From the NCBI GenBank assembly GCA_003241695.1, contig QFPN01000001.1, positions 62,001 through 126,000 of the forward strand: a DNA stretch of 64,000 bases, in the 5' to 3' direction. The position numbers and the translations under genes were made by a program. The stretch's first letter is position 1. Each line of letters begins with the position of its first letter. Positions 17,333 through 26,993 of the stretch are shown here, piece after piece. The notes under the pieces were generated by a model that was not told the origin of the DNA, searched no databases, and saw only the letters and a list, made by a program, of their open reading frames with translations. The DNA is from Ancylobacter novellus (lineage in GTDB: Bacteria; Pseudomonadota; Alphaproteobacteria; Rhizobiales; Methylopilaceae).

Positions 17333-19543
17333 TTACAGCCCTTGGGGCCGTTCGACGAGAAAGTAGGTCGTCGGGCCGCCCGGAGTCACGTTGGAAAGCC
17401 GTGTCGCAAGCTCTCCGTCGCCCGTCGCCAGCGCCTTTCCGATCGCGCCGTCGAGGCCCACGGGGGAGAGCAGCCACGCCCCCTGCCCCGCGAGCCTGAG
17501 ATCGACGGCGCCGCGACGGATGCGGACCGGCAGCCGGCCGAAATCGTCGATGACCTTCTCGGCCCCGTCCCGGAATCGCATGCCCGTGTTCCGGGCGTCG
17601 GTCGCGAAGATCAGCAGCATTTTCCGGCTCTTCGACAACGGGGCGCCGTCGAGAGCCGAGATGGAGACGAGCGCGCCCCCGCCCTCGGCGCGAGCGAGCG
17701 TCATCGGCCCGACCGTCACGGGTTCGTCGAGCGCCCCGAACGCGATCGCGGCCGTTCGCGGCGCGTCGACCGTGATGCGGCCGCGCCGCTCATCGAGCCG
17801 GATTTCGCCGGTGTCGCTGACATAGAGGCCCCTCGAAGGGTCGGCGTCGCCCGCGAGCCCGCGCGCGCGAAGCGCGGCGAGGATCGCGAGGCCCGCATCC
17901 GGATCGCGCGGCTGGCGCACGGCGAGTTCGCTCGGAGCGATCTCGTCCGCGGCCCTCAGCCCGATGCGGCTGACGAGCGCGATCCGGGTCAGCCGGTCGG
18001 GCTCGCGGGATTGGATCGAGTCCGTCAGATCCGCCTCTCCCCGCACGGCGAAAGGGATCAGGGTCTTGGCTTCGGCGACGTCGCCGCGGCGGAAGAGCAG
18101 GGCCGAGAGCGTCTCGCCGGCGCGCGCCACAGGATCGAGCGCGATGGCGTAGGGCAGCATCTGGCGCTTGTGCGGAAAATCCTCGCCGTAGCGGAGCGCG
18201 ATCGGCCCATGGCCGTGGCGGCAGATCGAGTCCCAGCCCTGCAGCGCGGCATAGGCGGGAAACACGAGCCCCGCCTCGTAGCGCGCCCGGCTCCAGAACA
18301 GGTGGTCGTATTCCGAGATGAAGAACGGCCGACCGAGCCAGCGCCCGGCCGCCATGGCGCGGACATAGGCGGCGCCGTCCGCGATCGAGCTCACCTGCCC
18401 GATCGCGCTGCCCGGCTGATAGCCGCCGACCCAGTCCTCATAGGCGTTGAGCGCCACCGCGTCCTGGCGTTCGCGGGTGAGCGCCGTCTGCAGGATCGGC
18501 CAGTTGTTGTACGGCGCGATCAGGCCCTTGTAGCCTAGGTCGCGAAGCGCGCGGGCCATGCGGTCCGCGGCCTTGGTCTCGACGTCGACGAAGAACGCCT
18601 GAAGGTCGCGCATCCGCGCGCTTTTTTCGGACCGGCTTTCGGGCAGGCCCATCGAGCCGTCCTCCAGCCGCTCGCCGCGCGGCGAGCCTCCCCATGCCGC
18701 GGAGAGCTGCGCGGTCGAGCCGTAGCGGCCGCTCAGCCAGGCGTTCCAGCGCGGCTTCAGCAACGGCGAATAATGCGGGACCCCGGACTTCTCGCGCAGA
18801 ATGCTGTCGAACTCGATCCCGCCCTCGTTCACCGGGATGACAAGCACGAGCGCCGGATCGTCGACGGGCGCGAGGCCGGTATAGGGGTTCCTCGTCTGGA
18901 GGGTTTTCTTCTCGATCCTGCGCCAGTGATCGAAGGCGTCGTCATCGAGGAGAACCCTCAGCTTGAGATCCGAGGTCGGATCCCAGCGGTCGTCATAGCC
19001 GCCATAGGCGCCGCGCCATGACGAAAGACCGTCGAGGATCCAGCTGATCCCGTTCCGCTTCAGCGCCGCCATAAGATAGTGGACGCGGTCCAGGACGTCG
19101 GGATCGAAATCGAAGTCCCTTCGACGCCCCTCCATCAGCGCCGCGTCGACGAAATGGAACCGCGCGACGTCGTAACCGTGACGATTGAGCTGAAGGGCGT
19201 AGCGGTCCGCCGTCGCATGATCCGGGAAGCCTCCCGAAGCCGGACTCCAGGCGAGCGAAGCGCACATCAGGCGAGCCGGCCTGTTGAGCGCGTCGGCCCG
19301 CATGAGACGCCCGGCGGCGTCGACCACGATGCGGTTCGAAGGCTCGACCGGCGCGTTCTTCAGGAACGCTGAAAAATCGAGCGGACTACCCGCCGCGACC
19401 TCGAGGCTCGTTTCACGCACCGCGACCCAGTCATCCTCGGCCGAGGCGCTTTCGGGGGGGACGAGCCGCCAGACCGCAAAGGCGAAGAACGCCAAGATTG
19501 AAAACAGAGCGATCCGCGCCCGCGACGTCGGTTGAAGAGCCAT
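17333..19543 (-). CDS. membrane-anchored glycoside-hydrolase-like protein
   Basis: A 736-residue protein with one N-terminal membrane anchor (about residues 9-27, IALFSILAFFAFAVWRL), putting the rest in the periplasm. The part at about 90-450 looks like a clan GH-A TIM barrel. VLVIPVNEGGIEFD supplies a candidate acid/base Glu after Asn, and RPFFISEYDHLFW supplies a candidate nucleophile Glu. The C-terminal 200 residues are beta-rich. It sits between the polymerase and two glycosyltransferases, suggesting trimming or editing of the polysaccharide. The exact GH family is not clear. Confidence 0.72.
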   Translation of the reverse strand: MALQPTSRARIALFSILAFFAFAVWRLVPPESASAEDDWVAVRETSLEVAAGSPLDFSAFLKNAPVEPSNRIVVDAAGRLMRADALNRPARLMCASLAWSPASGGFPDHATADRYALQLNRHGYDVARFHFVDAALMEGRRRDFDFDPDVLDRVHYLMAALKRNGISWILDGLSSWRGAYGGYDDRWDPTSDLKLRVLLDDDAFDHWRRIEKKTLQTRNPYTGLAPVDDPALVLVIPVNEGGIEFDSILREKSGVPHYSPLLKPRWNAWLSGRYGSTAQLSAAWGGSPRGERLEDGSMGLPESRSEKSARMRDLQAFFVDVETKAADRMARALRDLGYKGLIAPYNNWPILQTALTRERQDAVALNAYEDWVGGYQPGSAIGQVSSIADGAAYVRAMAAGRWLGRPFFISEYDHLFWSRARYEAGLVFPAYAALQGWDSICRHGHGPIALRYGEDFPHKRQMLPYAIALDPVARAGETLSALLFRRGDVAEAKTLIPFAVRGEADLTDSIQSREPDRLTRIALVSRIGLRAADEIAPSELAVRQPRDPDAGLAILAALRARGLAGDADPSRGLYVSDTGEIRLDERRGRITVDAPRTAAIAFGALDEPVTVGPMTLARAEGGGALVSISALDGAPLSKSRKMLLIFATDARNTGMRFRDGAEKVIDDFGRLPVRIRRGAVDLRLAGQGAWLLSPVGLDGAIGKALATGDGELATRLSNVTPGGPTTYFLVERPQGL

Positions 19544-19568
19544 GCCGCGCCCGCCCCGTCACCGGCGT

Positions 19569-20693
19569 CTAGCGCCGTCTCGCCTCGTCATAGACCTCCG
19601 CGGTGGCCTCAACCACCGGGCCCCAGCCATAGATCTGGGCCGTCTCAGCGATACGGGCGGCCATGATCTCCGGAGACGGCGGATCAAGCAGCTTCGCCCG
19701 CATGGCCTCGGACAGTCTGCCGACGTCCCCGAGAGGAAAGTAATCTTCGGCCGGCAGTCCGAGCGCAAGGTTCGGCGAGATGTCGCTCGCGAGCACCGGC
19801 ACGCCGACCGCCAGCGCTTCGAGCAGCGCGATCGGCATGCCCTCATGGCTCGACGGCAGCACGAAGAGCGCCGCATGCGCGAAGAGCTGGGCCAGTTCCT
19901 CGTCGATCCGGAAGCCCGTCATCACGACGCCGGGCGTCGCCTTGGCCGCCGCCTCGACCTTCCTGAGATAATCTCCGCCATGTTCCGCATAGCCGACGAG
20001 CGCAAGCTTGAAGCCGAGATCGCCGAGCTTCGCGAAGGCCGAGATCAGATCGAGCTGGCGCTTTTCCGGCACGATCCGCGCGACCAGCACGACATAGCGG
20101 CCGGGTTCAAGGCCGAAGGGTTCGAGGGCCGACGAACTTTCAGGCTTCGGCTCGACCTCGACGCCATTCGGAATGAACCGCACCGGCCGGCCGTATCGCT
20201 TCTCCGCGTAGCGCGCGACCTCGTCGGAAACGGCGATGCGGCCGTTGGCGAAGCGCATTCCGAAGCGCTCTCCGAGCCTGAGCACAGCCTTGGCGGCCCG
20301 CCCCCATTTCTGGCGATTGTAGTCGAAGCCGTGGTGCGTCACGACAATACGAAGGCCGAGCGCGCGCCCAAGAGGAACAAGCAGCGACGGCCCGATCGCG
20401 TGCACGTGGACGATGTCCGGCGAGATCCGCCGCGCCGCCAGCATGCCGAGCGCGGTGTGGACGATCGCCTCTAAGCTCGAATGCTTCGGCGCCCAGAGCG
20501 GCGTGACCTTCACGCCTTTCCAGATCCGCGCTCCGCCCGCCGGCAGATAGGGCGCGCGGCCGAGCACCTCGACGTCCCAGCCGCGCGCGACGAGTCGTTC
20601 GCTGAGCGCCTGAACATGCGCTTCGACGCCGCCCTGAACGCGCGGCACGCCGCGCAGCCCGAGGAACACGACCTTGGGCCTCCCGCCGCTCAC
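19569..20693 (-). CDS. glycosyltransferase family 4
   Basis: A 374-residue GT-B retaining glycosyltransferase. It opens KVVFLGLRGVPRVQGGVEAHV, typical of the GT4 enzymes that begin FIGxRGIPxxxGGVE. YVVLVARIVPEKRQLDLI and PSSHEGMPIALLEALAVGVPVLAS with its EGMP..LLEA form the nucleotide-sugar site (E-x7-E). The GTG start overlaps the stop of the upstream GT4 gene as GTGA, so translation is coupled. The sugar is unknown. Confidence 0.9.
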   Translation of the reverse strand: MSGGRPKVVFLGLRGVPRVQGGVEAHVQALSERLVARGWDVEVLGRAPYLPAGGARIWKGVKVTPLWAPKHSSLEAIVHTALGMLAARRISPDIVHVHAIGPSLLVPLGRALGLRIVVTHHGFDYNRQKWGRAAKAVLRLGERFGMRFANGRIAVSDEVARYAEKRYGRPVRFIPNGVEVEPKPESSSALEPFGLEPGRYVVLVARIVPEKRQLDLISAFAKLGDLGFKLALVGYAEHGGDYLRKVEAAAKATPGVVMTGFRIDEELAQLFAHAALFVLPSSHEGMPIALLEALAVGVPVLASDISPNLALGLPAEDYFPLGDVGRLSEAMRAKLLDPPSPEIMAARIAETAQIYGWGPVVEATAEVYDEARRR

Positions 20694-21922
20694 GCCGCGA
20701 CTCCCAACTCGCGATATAGTCCGAGCAGCCGGTCTCGGTGCGCCGCGGGAGAAAAGTCCTCCAATGCCCAGGCGCGGCCTGCGACGCCCATCCGGGCGCG
20801 GGCCGCGGCCCCGACTTCGGTCATGCGCGTCATCGCGCGGGCGAGGTCTCCGGCGTCTCCCGAGCGAGCGGAGAATCCGGTCTCGCCCTCGCGGATCAGC
20901 TCGGGAATGCCGCCGATCTCGGCGCCGACGACGGGGCGGCCGAGCCCATAGGCTTCGAGCACGCTCATCGGCGCATTCTCGTACCACTCGGACGGCAGCA
21001 CGAGCGCCTTGGACTCGCCGATCAGCCTCGCCAGGGGCTCGCCCGACATGTAGCCGCGGAACTCGACGGGCGCGTCCAGTTCCTCCGCGAGCCGCTTCAG
21101 CGCCGCCTCTTCAGGCCCGGTCCCGGCGATCGCGACGCGCGAGCGGGAATGGGCCGCGGCGCGCACCAGCGTCTCCAGTCCCTTTTCATGACCGAGCCGT
21201 CCCGCGAAGACGAAATAGTCCCCTTCCGTCCAATCCGACCACATGCCGGCGGCGTCGACGAAATTCGGGATGTGGACGAGCTTCTCCGGGGCCCAGCCCC
21301 ATTCGATCAGTTTCTCGCGATAGAAGCGGCTCGGCGTGACGATGCGGTCGACCTTGTCCCTGTAGAGCCCGAGCGCCCGGTGCGTCGCCGTCTCCACCAG
21401 CACGAGACCGCTCAGCGCGACCGAGTCCTTAACGCAGCGGTTCAGCAACACGTTATGAACCCGGCCGCCCTTGCATTTCTCGCAGACACGGCCGTGCGAC
21501 AGCATCTTGTAGGCCGGGCAGGCGAGCTTCAGGTCATGCGCCGTCATCACCGTCGGCACGCCGGCGCGCTTCAGGGCGTCGAAGATCGACGGCGAAATGT
21601 GATGATACACGTTATGGGCGTGAGCGACGTCCGGCGGGGCCTTGTCCATGAGCGCGCGAAGCTTCCGGCGCGCCTCGAACGAATAGATGATCTTGGCCGC
21701 CTGCACGGCTTTCGTGAGCGGCCCGCTTTCCCGCCCGTATTCGATCTCGTCGACGAAATGCTCGGAGAACGGCGAGGGATTGTTGTCGGGATGGCGCATG
21801 GCGAAGGGCGCGACGTCCCAGCCGATCTCGGAGAACATGCGCATCTGGTCGAGGAAGACCGCCTCGGCTCCGCCGCGCCGATAGAAGTAATTGTTGATCG
21901 CAAGCAACCGCGGCGCGCTCAA
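20690..21922 (-). CDS. glycosyltransferase family 4
   Basis: A 410-residue GT-B enzyme. The N-terminal domain has NNYFYRRGGAEAVFLDQMRM. A cysteine-rich insert (LACPAYKMLSHGRVCEKCKGG with a later Cys) is common in this GT4 subgroup. The C-terminal donor domain has FVFAGRLGHEKGLETLV and PSEWYENAPMSVLEAYGLGRPVVGAEIGG with the E-x7-E pair. It overlaps the NodB-type gene before it and the GT4 gene after it by 4 bases each, so the three form one coupled operon. Confidence 0.92.
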   Translation of the reverse strand: MSAPRLLAINNYFYRRGGAEAVFLDQMRMFSEIGWDVAPFAMRHPDNNPSPFSEHFVDEIEYGRESGPLTKAVQAAKIIYSFEARRKLRALMDKAPPDVAHAHNVYHHISPSIFDALKRAGVPTVMTAHDLKLACPAYKMLSHGRVCEKCKGGRVHNVLLNRCVKDSVALSGLVLVETATHRALGLYRDKVDRIVTPSRFYREKLIEWGWAPEKLVHIPNFVDAAGMWSDWTEGDYFVFAGRLGHEKGLETLVRAAAHSRSRVAIAGTGPEEAALKRLAEELDAPVEFRGYMSGEPLARLIGESKALVLPSEWYENAPMSVLEAYGLGRPVVGAEIGGIPELIREGETGFSARSGDAGDLARAMTRMTEVGAAARARMGVAGRAWALEDFSPAAHRDRLLGLYRELGVAA

Positions 21923-22758
21923 GACACGCCTCCCGCAAGACCGAGACGATCGAGCGCGGCGTCGACCGTCAGGACCGCGCAGCCTTCGGACAGCGCATAG
22001 GCGACGAGGCGGTCGAGCGTTTCCGGCCGGCAGCCATGGTCGGTCGGCGACGCCGTGACGTCATGAGTGAAGAAGATCAACCAGCCCGGCTCGCGGACGA
22101 CCTCGTCGATGCGGCCGGTCAGCGCCGCGGCGCTCTCCTCCGGCTGCCTGATCTCCATGCCTTTCAGGAAGCACAGATCGACAGTTCCGCGATTGATCCC
22201 GTCGCCGCCCGCCCGGCAGGCCCGATAGCGTCTCGACAGTTCGCCGAGCGCCGTCAACGAGCCGGCGTTGTAGGGAAAAGCGAAGTTGCGGACGCCGCGA
22301 CCGCCGTCGATCGCCTCGAGATAATCGGCGTTGCGATCGAGATCGGCCGGCAGCGTTTGTCCGAGCAGGCGCCGCACCGGCCGATGGGCAAAAGTGTGGC
22401 AGCCGATTTCGTGGCCTCGCTCCGCGAGTTCCCGGCAGCCGTCGAGATCGATCAGACGGCGTCGCGGCTCGATCCGTCCGGCGAGACCGCCGGCGATGTA
22501 GAAGGTCCCGCGGACGCCGTGCCGCTCGAGGATCGTCGCGCCCGCCGAGAGCGCCGTGTCCGGCACGTCGTCGAAGGTGAAGGAGACGATCGGCGTCGCG
22601 GTCGAAATGATCGCGGGGCGGAAAGGACGCAACCTCAGCGCGCGATTGACCGCGCGTCCGTACAAGCCATCCGCCGCTTGGAAAATTCCCACTGGACCGG
22701 TCCCGCTTGACCTGACGGAGCCGCCGTCGTTCAGCGCCCGCCGCATGCGGGAGAACAA
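21919..22758 (-). CDS. polysaccharide deacetylase (NodB homology domain)
   Basis: A 279-residue carbohydrate esterase 4 protein that removes N- or O-acetyl groups from sugars. The catalytic base motif is VSFTFDDVPDTALS, and the metal-binding histidines are in EIGCHTFAHRPV. Later motifs are FAFPYNAGS and WLIFFTHDVTASP. No signal peptide is seen, so it may act in the cytoplasm on precursors or be exported without a typical leader. It starts the coupled leftward set NodB-GT4-GT4, 64 bases after the Wzz-like gene. Confidence 0.9.
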   Translation of the reverse strand: MFSRMRRALNDGGSVRSSGTGPVGIFQAADGLYGRAVNRALRLRPFRPAIISTATPIVSFTFDDVPDTALSAGATILERHGVRGTFYIAGGLAGRIEPRRRLIDLDGCRELAERGHEIGCHTFAHRPVRRLLGQTLPADLDRNADYLEAIDGGRGVRNFAFPYNAGSLTALGELSRRYRACRAGGDGINRGTVDLCFLKGMEIRQPEESAAALTGRIDEVVREPGWLIFFTHDVTASPTDHGCRPETLDRLVAYALSEGCAVLTVDAALDRLGLAGGVS

Positions 22759-22822
22759 GACCTCACATAGCGCAAGTTAAGATTGTCGTCTCCCGATCAC
22801 CGAGCGGGGGTTAACGCCGGGA

Positions 22823-24523
22823 TCACGTCTCCCGGAGCATTCGCCGGTAGGCGCCCGCGAAGCCGATCGCGACCGCCAGCGCGCAACCGAAGACGAAACC
22901 GGCGATGAGCCCGCCGAGCGCGAGATAAAGCGTGCGCGGCGGATAGCTGCGCTGTTCGGGGGGCGCTGCGCTCGACACCACGCGCACGCTCGTCGCGTCG
23001 ACGCGCTCGCGCTGCGTCGCCTCGCCGGCGCGAACGAGAAACGACTGATAGATCGAGCTTTTTGCGGCCGCGTCACGCTCGAGCTCGCGCAGGCGCACCT
23101 GCGCCTCGTCGTCCTGCGAAACGGAGCTGCGCGCCTTCGCGGTGTCGGCCGCGAGACTTTTCAGAGCCGCGCGCGCCTGGTCCAGATCGACCTTCGCGGC
23201 GGTCATCATGCGGGCGGTCTCGTTCAGGACTTCCCGCTCGATCGCGCGAAGTTGAGTACGCATCGTGGTGAGCGCCGGGTGGCGCGGTCCGTAGGTCAGC
23301 GACATCGACTCGACCTGCCGCTTCAGCTCCGCGTACTGCACGCGAAGCTGCGTCAGCGTCGGGGACTGCAACGAACTCGACGGATCGAGGGCGCCGGCCC
23401 GCGCCTGGCTGAGTTCGCGATACCGCGCCGCGGCCTCGGCCTCGCGCGCCTGGGCGTCGATCAACTTTGCGTTGATCTGCCCCATCGACTGCGCGCTGAC
23501 GAGCTGGCCGGTCCCGCTCTGCTGCAGGTTGTGCTCGCGCCGGAACGACTGGACCTTGTCCTCGGCCTGCGTGACGGCGCTCTTGAGTTCGCTCAGCCGG
23601 TCGGTCAGCGTCTGCGCGGCCTGGGCGGCCCCGCTCGCATCGCCCCTGACGAGCTCCTCGCGGAACGCCTCGGTCAGCGCGTTCGCGATGCGGACGGATT
23701 TTTCGGGCGCCCAGCTCCACACCGAAGCGGTCACGAGATAGGAGCGCTCCTGCCGGCCGACCTTGATACGCTCCGACAGGGCGCGGACCACGGGCAGAAG
23801 CGGATCGCCGGACGCCGGCTTCGGAGAGATCAGCGCGCGGACGTCCCACCATTTCGGCCGCCCAACGAACTCCTCGTCGTCCTCCAGATCGAGACGCTCG
23901 GCGACGCGCCGGAGCACGTTGCCGGATGTCAGCACCCGCATCCGGCTTTCAACCTCGAGCACCTGAGCGTCGCTCTGCAGGCTCGAGGCGTAGAGGTCGT
24001 TGTTCACGACCTGAAGGTTCGACGGCGGGACGAGGATGTCGGTGTAGACCGTGTAGCGCGGCTGAGCCAGCATGCCGAACGCGGCCCCGGCGAGCAGGCC
24101 CGCAACGCTCCCGAGCAGGATCCAGCGCTTTCCCGAAAGCAGCCAGTTCACCGCATCGTCGACGTCGACCTGCGGCATGCGGGCGAAGCGCGGCTTGACG
24201 GACGACTTCGCGCCGACGGCTTCGGAAACCTGGGCCGCGCGGGGAGCCGCAGCCTGCGGCGCGGAAGCGGCGCTCTGAGTGTCTACGCCAGGCGCCGGAT
24301 CGGCCGCATAGGGCCTGCGGGGAACATAACGCGAGCGGCGATCGGCCATGACCCAGCCGCGGCCGGCGGCCGGCGCGCGTGGCGATGGGGAAGGCGGAGG
24401 CGCAGGGGTCGACGCGGCGGGAGGCGGCACCGTCTCCGAACGTGCAGGCGCGACGGGACGTTCGGCGGAGCGCCCGGACGCGCTCTGCTTCGCCGCCCGC
24501 GCAGCGTCCCGAAGCGTATACAT
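22823..24523 (-). CDS. Wzz/GumC-type polysaccharide chain-length and transport protein
   Basis: A 566-residue inner-membrane protein of the PCP family. After an unusual Pro/Ala-rich cytoplasmic N-terminus of about 130 residues comes the first membrane helix (WILLGSVAGLLAGAAFGML). A periplasmic part with long coiled coils around AKLIDAQAREAEAAARYRE and RVQYAELKRQVESM follows. The second helix is LYLALGGLIAGFVFGCALAVA near the end. Pro-rich SAAPPEQRSYPP precedes it as expected. There is no C-terminal tyrosine kinase domain. The start at MYTLRDAARA follows an AGAGG site; longer starts are possible. Confidence 0.88.
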   Translation of the reverse strand: MYTLRDAARAAKQSASGRSAERPVAPARSETVPPPAASTPAPPPSPSPRAPAAGRGWVMADRRSRYVPRRPYAADPAPGVDTQSAASAPQAAAPRAAQVSEAVGAKSSVKPRFARMPQVDVDDAVNWLLSGKRWILLGSVAGLLAGAAFGMLAQPRYTVYTDILVPPSNLQVVNNDLYASSLQSDAQVLEVESRMRVLTSGNVLRRVAERLDLEDDEEFVGRPKWWDVRALISPKPASGDPLLPVVRALSERIKVGRQERSYLVTASVWSWAPEKSVRIANALTEAFREELVRGDASGAAQAAQTLTDRLSELKSAVTQAEDKVQSFRREHNLQQSGTGQLVSAQSMGQINAKLIDAQAREAEAAARYRELSQARAGALDPSSSLQSPTLTQLRVQYAELKRQVESMSLTYGPRHPALTTMRTQLRAIEREVLNETARMMTAAKVDLDQARAALKSLAADTAKARSSVSQDDEAQVRLRELERDAAAKSSIYQSFLVRAGEATQRERVDATSVRVVSSAAPPEQRSYPPRTLYLALGGLIAGFVFGCALAVAIGFAGAYRRMLRET

Positions 24524-24688
24524 TCGGAGGCGACCTCTGACCTTGTCCTCGTCATGCGGAGCCGCCGGCCGTCCGCATCGAGGGGCTAAATTATCCATGC
24601 CGCCAGAAGATTTGGTTAATGGAAATCGCGCGCGCAACCCGCGCCCGCTTTATCCTTCCATGAACGCCTAGGACGGTAGAACGGCCCC

Positions 24689-25984
24689 GTGCGCCAGTTC
24701 CGGACCCATATCGCGCGGCTGAGACAGCTTGCGCCCATCGGCCTGTCCTACGCGGCCTCGAGCGGATCGCTCGTCGCGGCGAACGCGGCGCAGCTCCTGA
24801 CCTTCGCTCTTCTGGCGCGCTGGCTCGGTCCCTCCCAGTTCGGCCTGTTCGTGCAGGTGACGGCGATCACGACGATCGCGGTCCATCTCTGCGGCCTCGG
24901 CTCGTCCGACAGCCTGATCCGCCGCGTCGCGCGGGACCGTTCGATGTATCCCCGCATGCTCGGCCACGCACTGACGCTGATTGCGCTCACCGGCTCGATC
25001 CTCGTCGCGGCCGGCGTCGCCATTCTGCCTCTCGTGGTGACGGTGACGGAAAACCCGGTCCGCAACGCGACGGCCATCGGGCTGCTGCTCGCGAGCAACA
25101 TCGTGCTGGTGCGCGCGATCCTGCTCGCCGAGCAGGCCTACATCAGCCATTCGATGTTCGCCGAAGCCAACCGGGCGGTGATCGTCTTCGCCTTCGCGCG
25201 AACTGCCACGGCCGCCATCGCCTGCCCCGTGCTCGACGTCACGACGCTCGAGGGCTGGGCCTTCTGGCAGTTTCTCGGCCACGTGGTCGTCGCGCTTTAC
25301 TTCGCCTGGAAGGTGCGGGAGCTGGGGAAACCCGTGTTCGGCATCGTCCGGGACGAGGTGAAGCCCGGCGCGCTGTTCAGCTCGCAGTTCATCTTCCGGG
25401 CGATCCGGCAGAACTGCGACCTCTTCATCCTCGGACTCGTCTCCTCGATCGAGGTCGTCGGCAGCTACGGCGTCGCGCGGCGCATCCTCGACAGCAGCTA
25501 CCTGTCGATCGACGCGCTGAACCGCCTCGTCTATCCGCGGTTCGCGGTCGCGAGCCAGCACGGCGTCCACAACGCCATGCCGCTGACGCGCCGCATCCTC
25601 GTCGGCGCGGTGTTCCTGGGAGTCGGAACGGGGCTGGCCCTGTTCCTGATGGCGCCGTTCCTGCCGTATCTCTTCGGCCACGACTACGTCTCGCTCGTTC
25701 CTTTCGTGCGGACGATGTGCTGGCTGATCGTCTTCGTGGCGATCTGGTCGGTCGCGATGGACGTGCTCGGCGCGTCTAGCCACCAGGGCGCGCGGGCGGC
25801 CATCATCAACACGTCGAGCATCATTGGCGCGGGGCTCGTCGCGCTCGGAACGTGGTTCTGGCCGCCGACCGGGACCTTCGTGGCGCTCTACGTCGTCGAG
25901 ATCGGCGTCACCGCCGCGACCTGGGCGATGCTGCTGCATATGGCGCGCAAGAGCGAAGCCGCTGCGAACGGCCGGCCGGCGTGA
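24689..25984 (+). CDS. polysaccharide flippase (Wzx-like, MOP superfamily)
   Basis: A 431-residue membrane protein with 12 or more hydrophobic helices. The N-terminal LTFALLARWLGPSQFGLFVQV is the typical first pair of helices of O-antigen/capsule flippases. It probably moves lipid-linked repeat units across the inner membrane. It uses a GTG start and diverges from the Wzz-like gene across 165 bases that must hold both promoters. Together with the Wzy- and Wzz-like genes it completes a Wzx/Wzy assembly set. Confidence 0.88.
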   Translation: MRQFRTHIARLRQLAPIGLSYAASSGSLVAANAAQLLTFALLARWLGPSQFGLFVQVTAITTIAVHLCGLGSSDSLIRRVARDRSMYPRMLGHALTLIALTGSILVAAGVAILPLVVTVTENPVRNATAIGLLLASNIVLVRAILLAEQAYISHSMFAEANRAVIVFAFARTATAAIACPVLDVTTLEGWAFWQFLGHVVVALYFAWKVRELGKPVFGIVRDEVKPGALFSSQFIFRAIRQNCDLFILGLVSSIEVVGSYGVARRILDSSYLSIDALNRLVYPRFAVASQHGVHNAMPLTRRILVGAVFLGVGTGLALFLMAPFLPYLFGHDYVSLVPFVRTMCWLIVFVAIWSVAMDVLGASSHQGARAAIINTSSIIGAGLVALGTWFWPPTGTFVALYVVEIGVTAATWAMLLHMARKSEAAANGRPA

Positions 25985-25991
25985 CGTTCCT

Positions 25992-26993
25992 CTACCGAGG
26001 CTCGTGGACGAGGCGGCTCTCGATCCACTCCTCCGGCCGACGTCGCGGCTGCAGGAAGCCGAGCGGCAGCGCGGCCGCGTGGAACAGCCAGGCCACGACC
26101 GCATAGACGCCGAGCGACAGGCTCCTCTGCTTGAGGCTCATCGCGCCGACCACGATCGCGATCAGCGCAAGGTCGACCAGGAGCCCGAGCGCGAAGCTCG
26201 GCAGGACGAAGGGAAGCGCGATCATGATGGCGATCCAGGCATAGACCAGCGCCCACAGCCTGAGCTCCGGCAGCTCCTTCAGCATCAAACCGAACCAGGG
26301 CTTCCCCGCCGACGCCCGCAGCAGTTCCCCGACGCCGCGGAGATATTTCGATTTCCATCGGCGGACGAGCAGCGCGTAGGCGTTCAGCGTGTGTCCGAAA
26401 TGCTGGACGAAGGGCCGGTCGAGCCTGTGGAGGGTCCAGCCCTGCGAACGCAGCCGCACCCCGAGATCGAACTCTTCGTAGCCGTGAAGATTGCGGTCCG
26501 AGAAATAACCGGCCTGTTCGATCGCCTCGCGGCGATAGAGCCCGCCGCCGTTCATGCGGTCGATCGAACCGGTGCGGTTTTCCGGCGAGACGCGGCGGAC
26601 GCGGCGCGTGAACTCCAGATTCTCGACGCTCATCTCGACCACGTGGCCGGTGACGCCGGCGGATTTCGGATGCGCAGCCAGATAGGCGAGCGCTTCCGGC
26701 AGAAAGCCCTCGTCGAGCAGCATGTCGCCGTCCATCAGGCAGACGAACGGATGCTCGCTGTACTGAAAGCCGAGCTGGGGCCCGAGCCCACAGCTCGGGC
26801 GCGCCGGCGCCTCAATCTGAGCGACCTTGACCGGATATGCGGCGGCGATCTCGATCGTCCTGTCGCTCGAACCGCTGTCGGCCACGATCACCTCGCCGCC
26901 GCCGACCGCATCGAGCGCTTTAAGCGCGCTCTCGATCGCGGCTGCGATCCTGCGCTCCTCGTTCAGCGTCTTCATAATGACGGAGACGGTCAT
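25992..26993 (-). CDS. glycosyltransferase family 2 (membrane-associated)
   Basis: A 333-residue GT-A enzyme. The N-terminus has VSVIMKTLNEERRIAAAIES, GEVIVADSGSSDRTIEIA and the catalytic acidic motif CLMDGDMLLDEGF. The ED-type acceptor motif is LHGYEEFDLGVRLRSQG. Two or more membrane helices at about residues 235-315 tie it to the inner membrane. It is convergent with the flippase gene, 7 bases apart. Donor and acceptor sugars are unknown. Confidence 0.9.
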   Translation of the reverse strand: MTVSVIMKTLNEERRIAAAIESALKALDAVGGGEVIVADSGSSDRTIEIAAAYPVKVAQIEAPARPSCGLGPQLGFQYSEHPFVCLMDGDMLLDEGFLPEALAYLAAHPKSAGVTGHVVEMSVENLEFTRRVRRVSPENRTGSIDRMNGGGLYRREAIEQAGYFSDRNLHGYEEFDLGVRLRSQGWTLHRLDRPFVQHFGHTLNAYALLVRRWKSKYLRGVGELLRASAGKPWFGLMLKELPELRLWALVYAWIAIMIALPFVLPSFALGLLVDLALIAIVVGAMSLKQRSLSLGVYAVVAWLFHAAALPLGFLQPRRRPEEWIESRLVHEPR

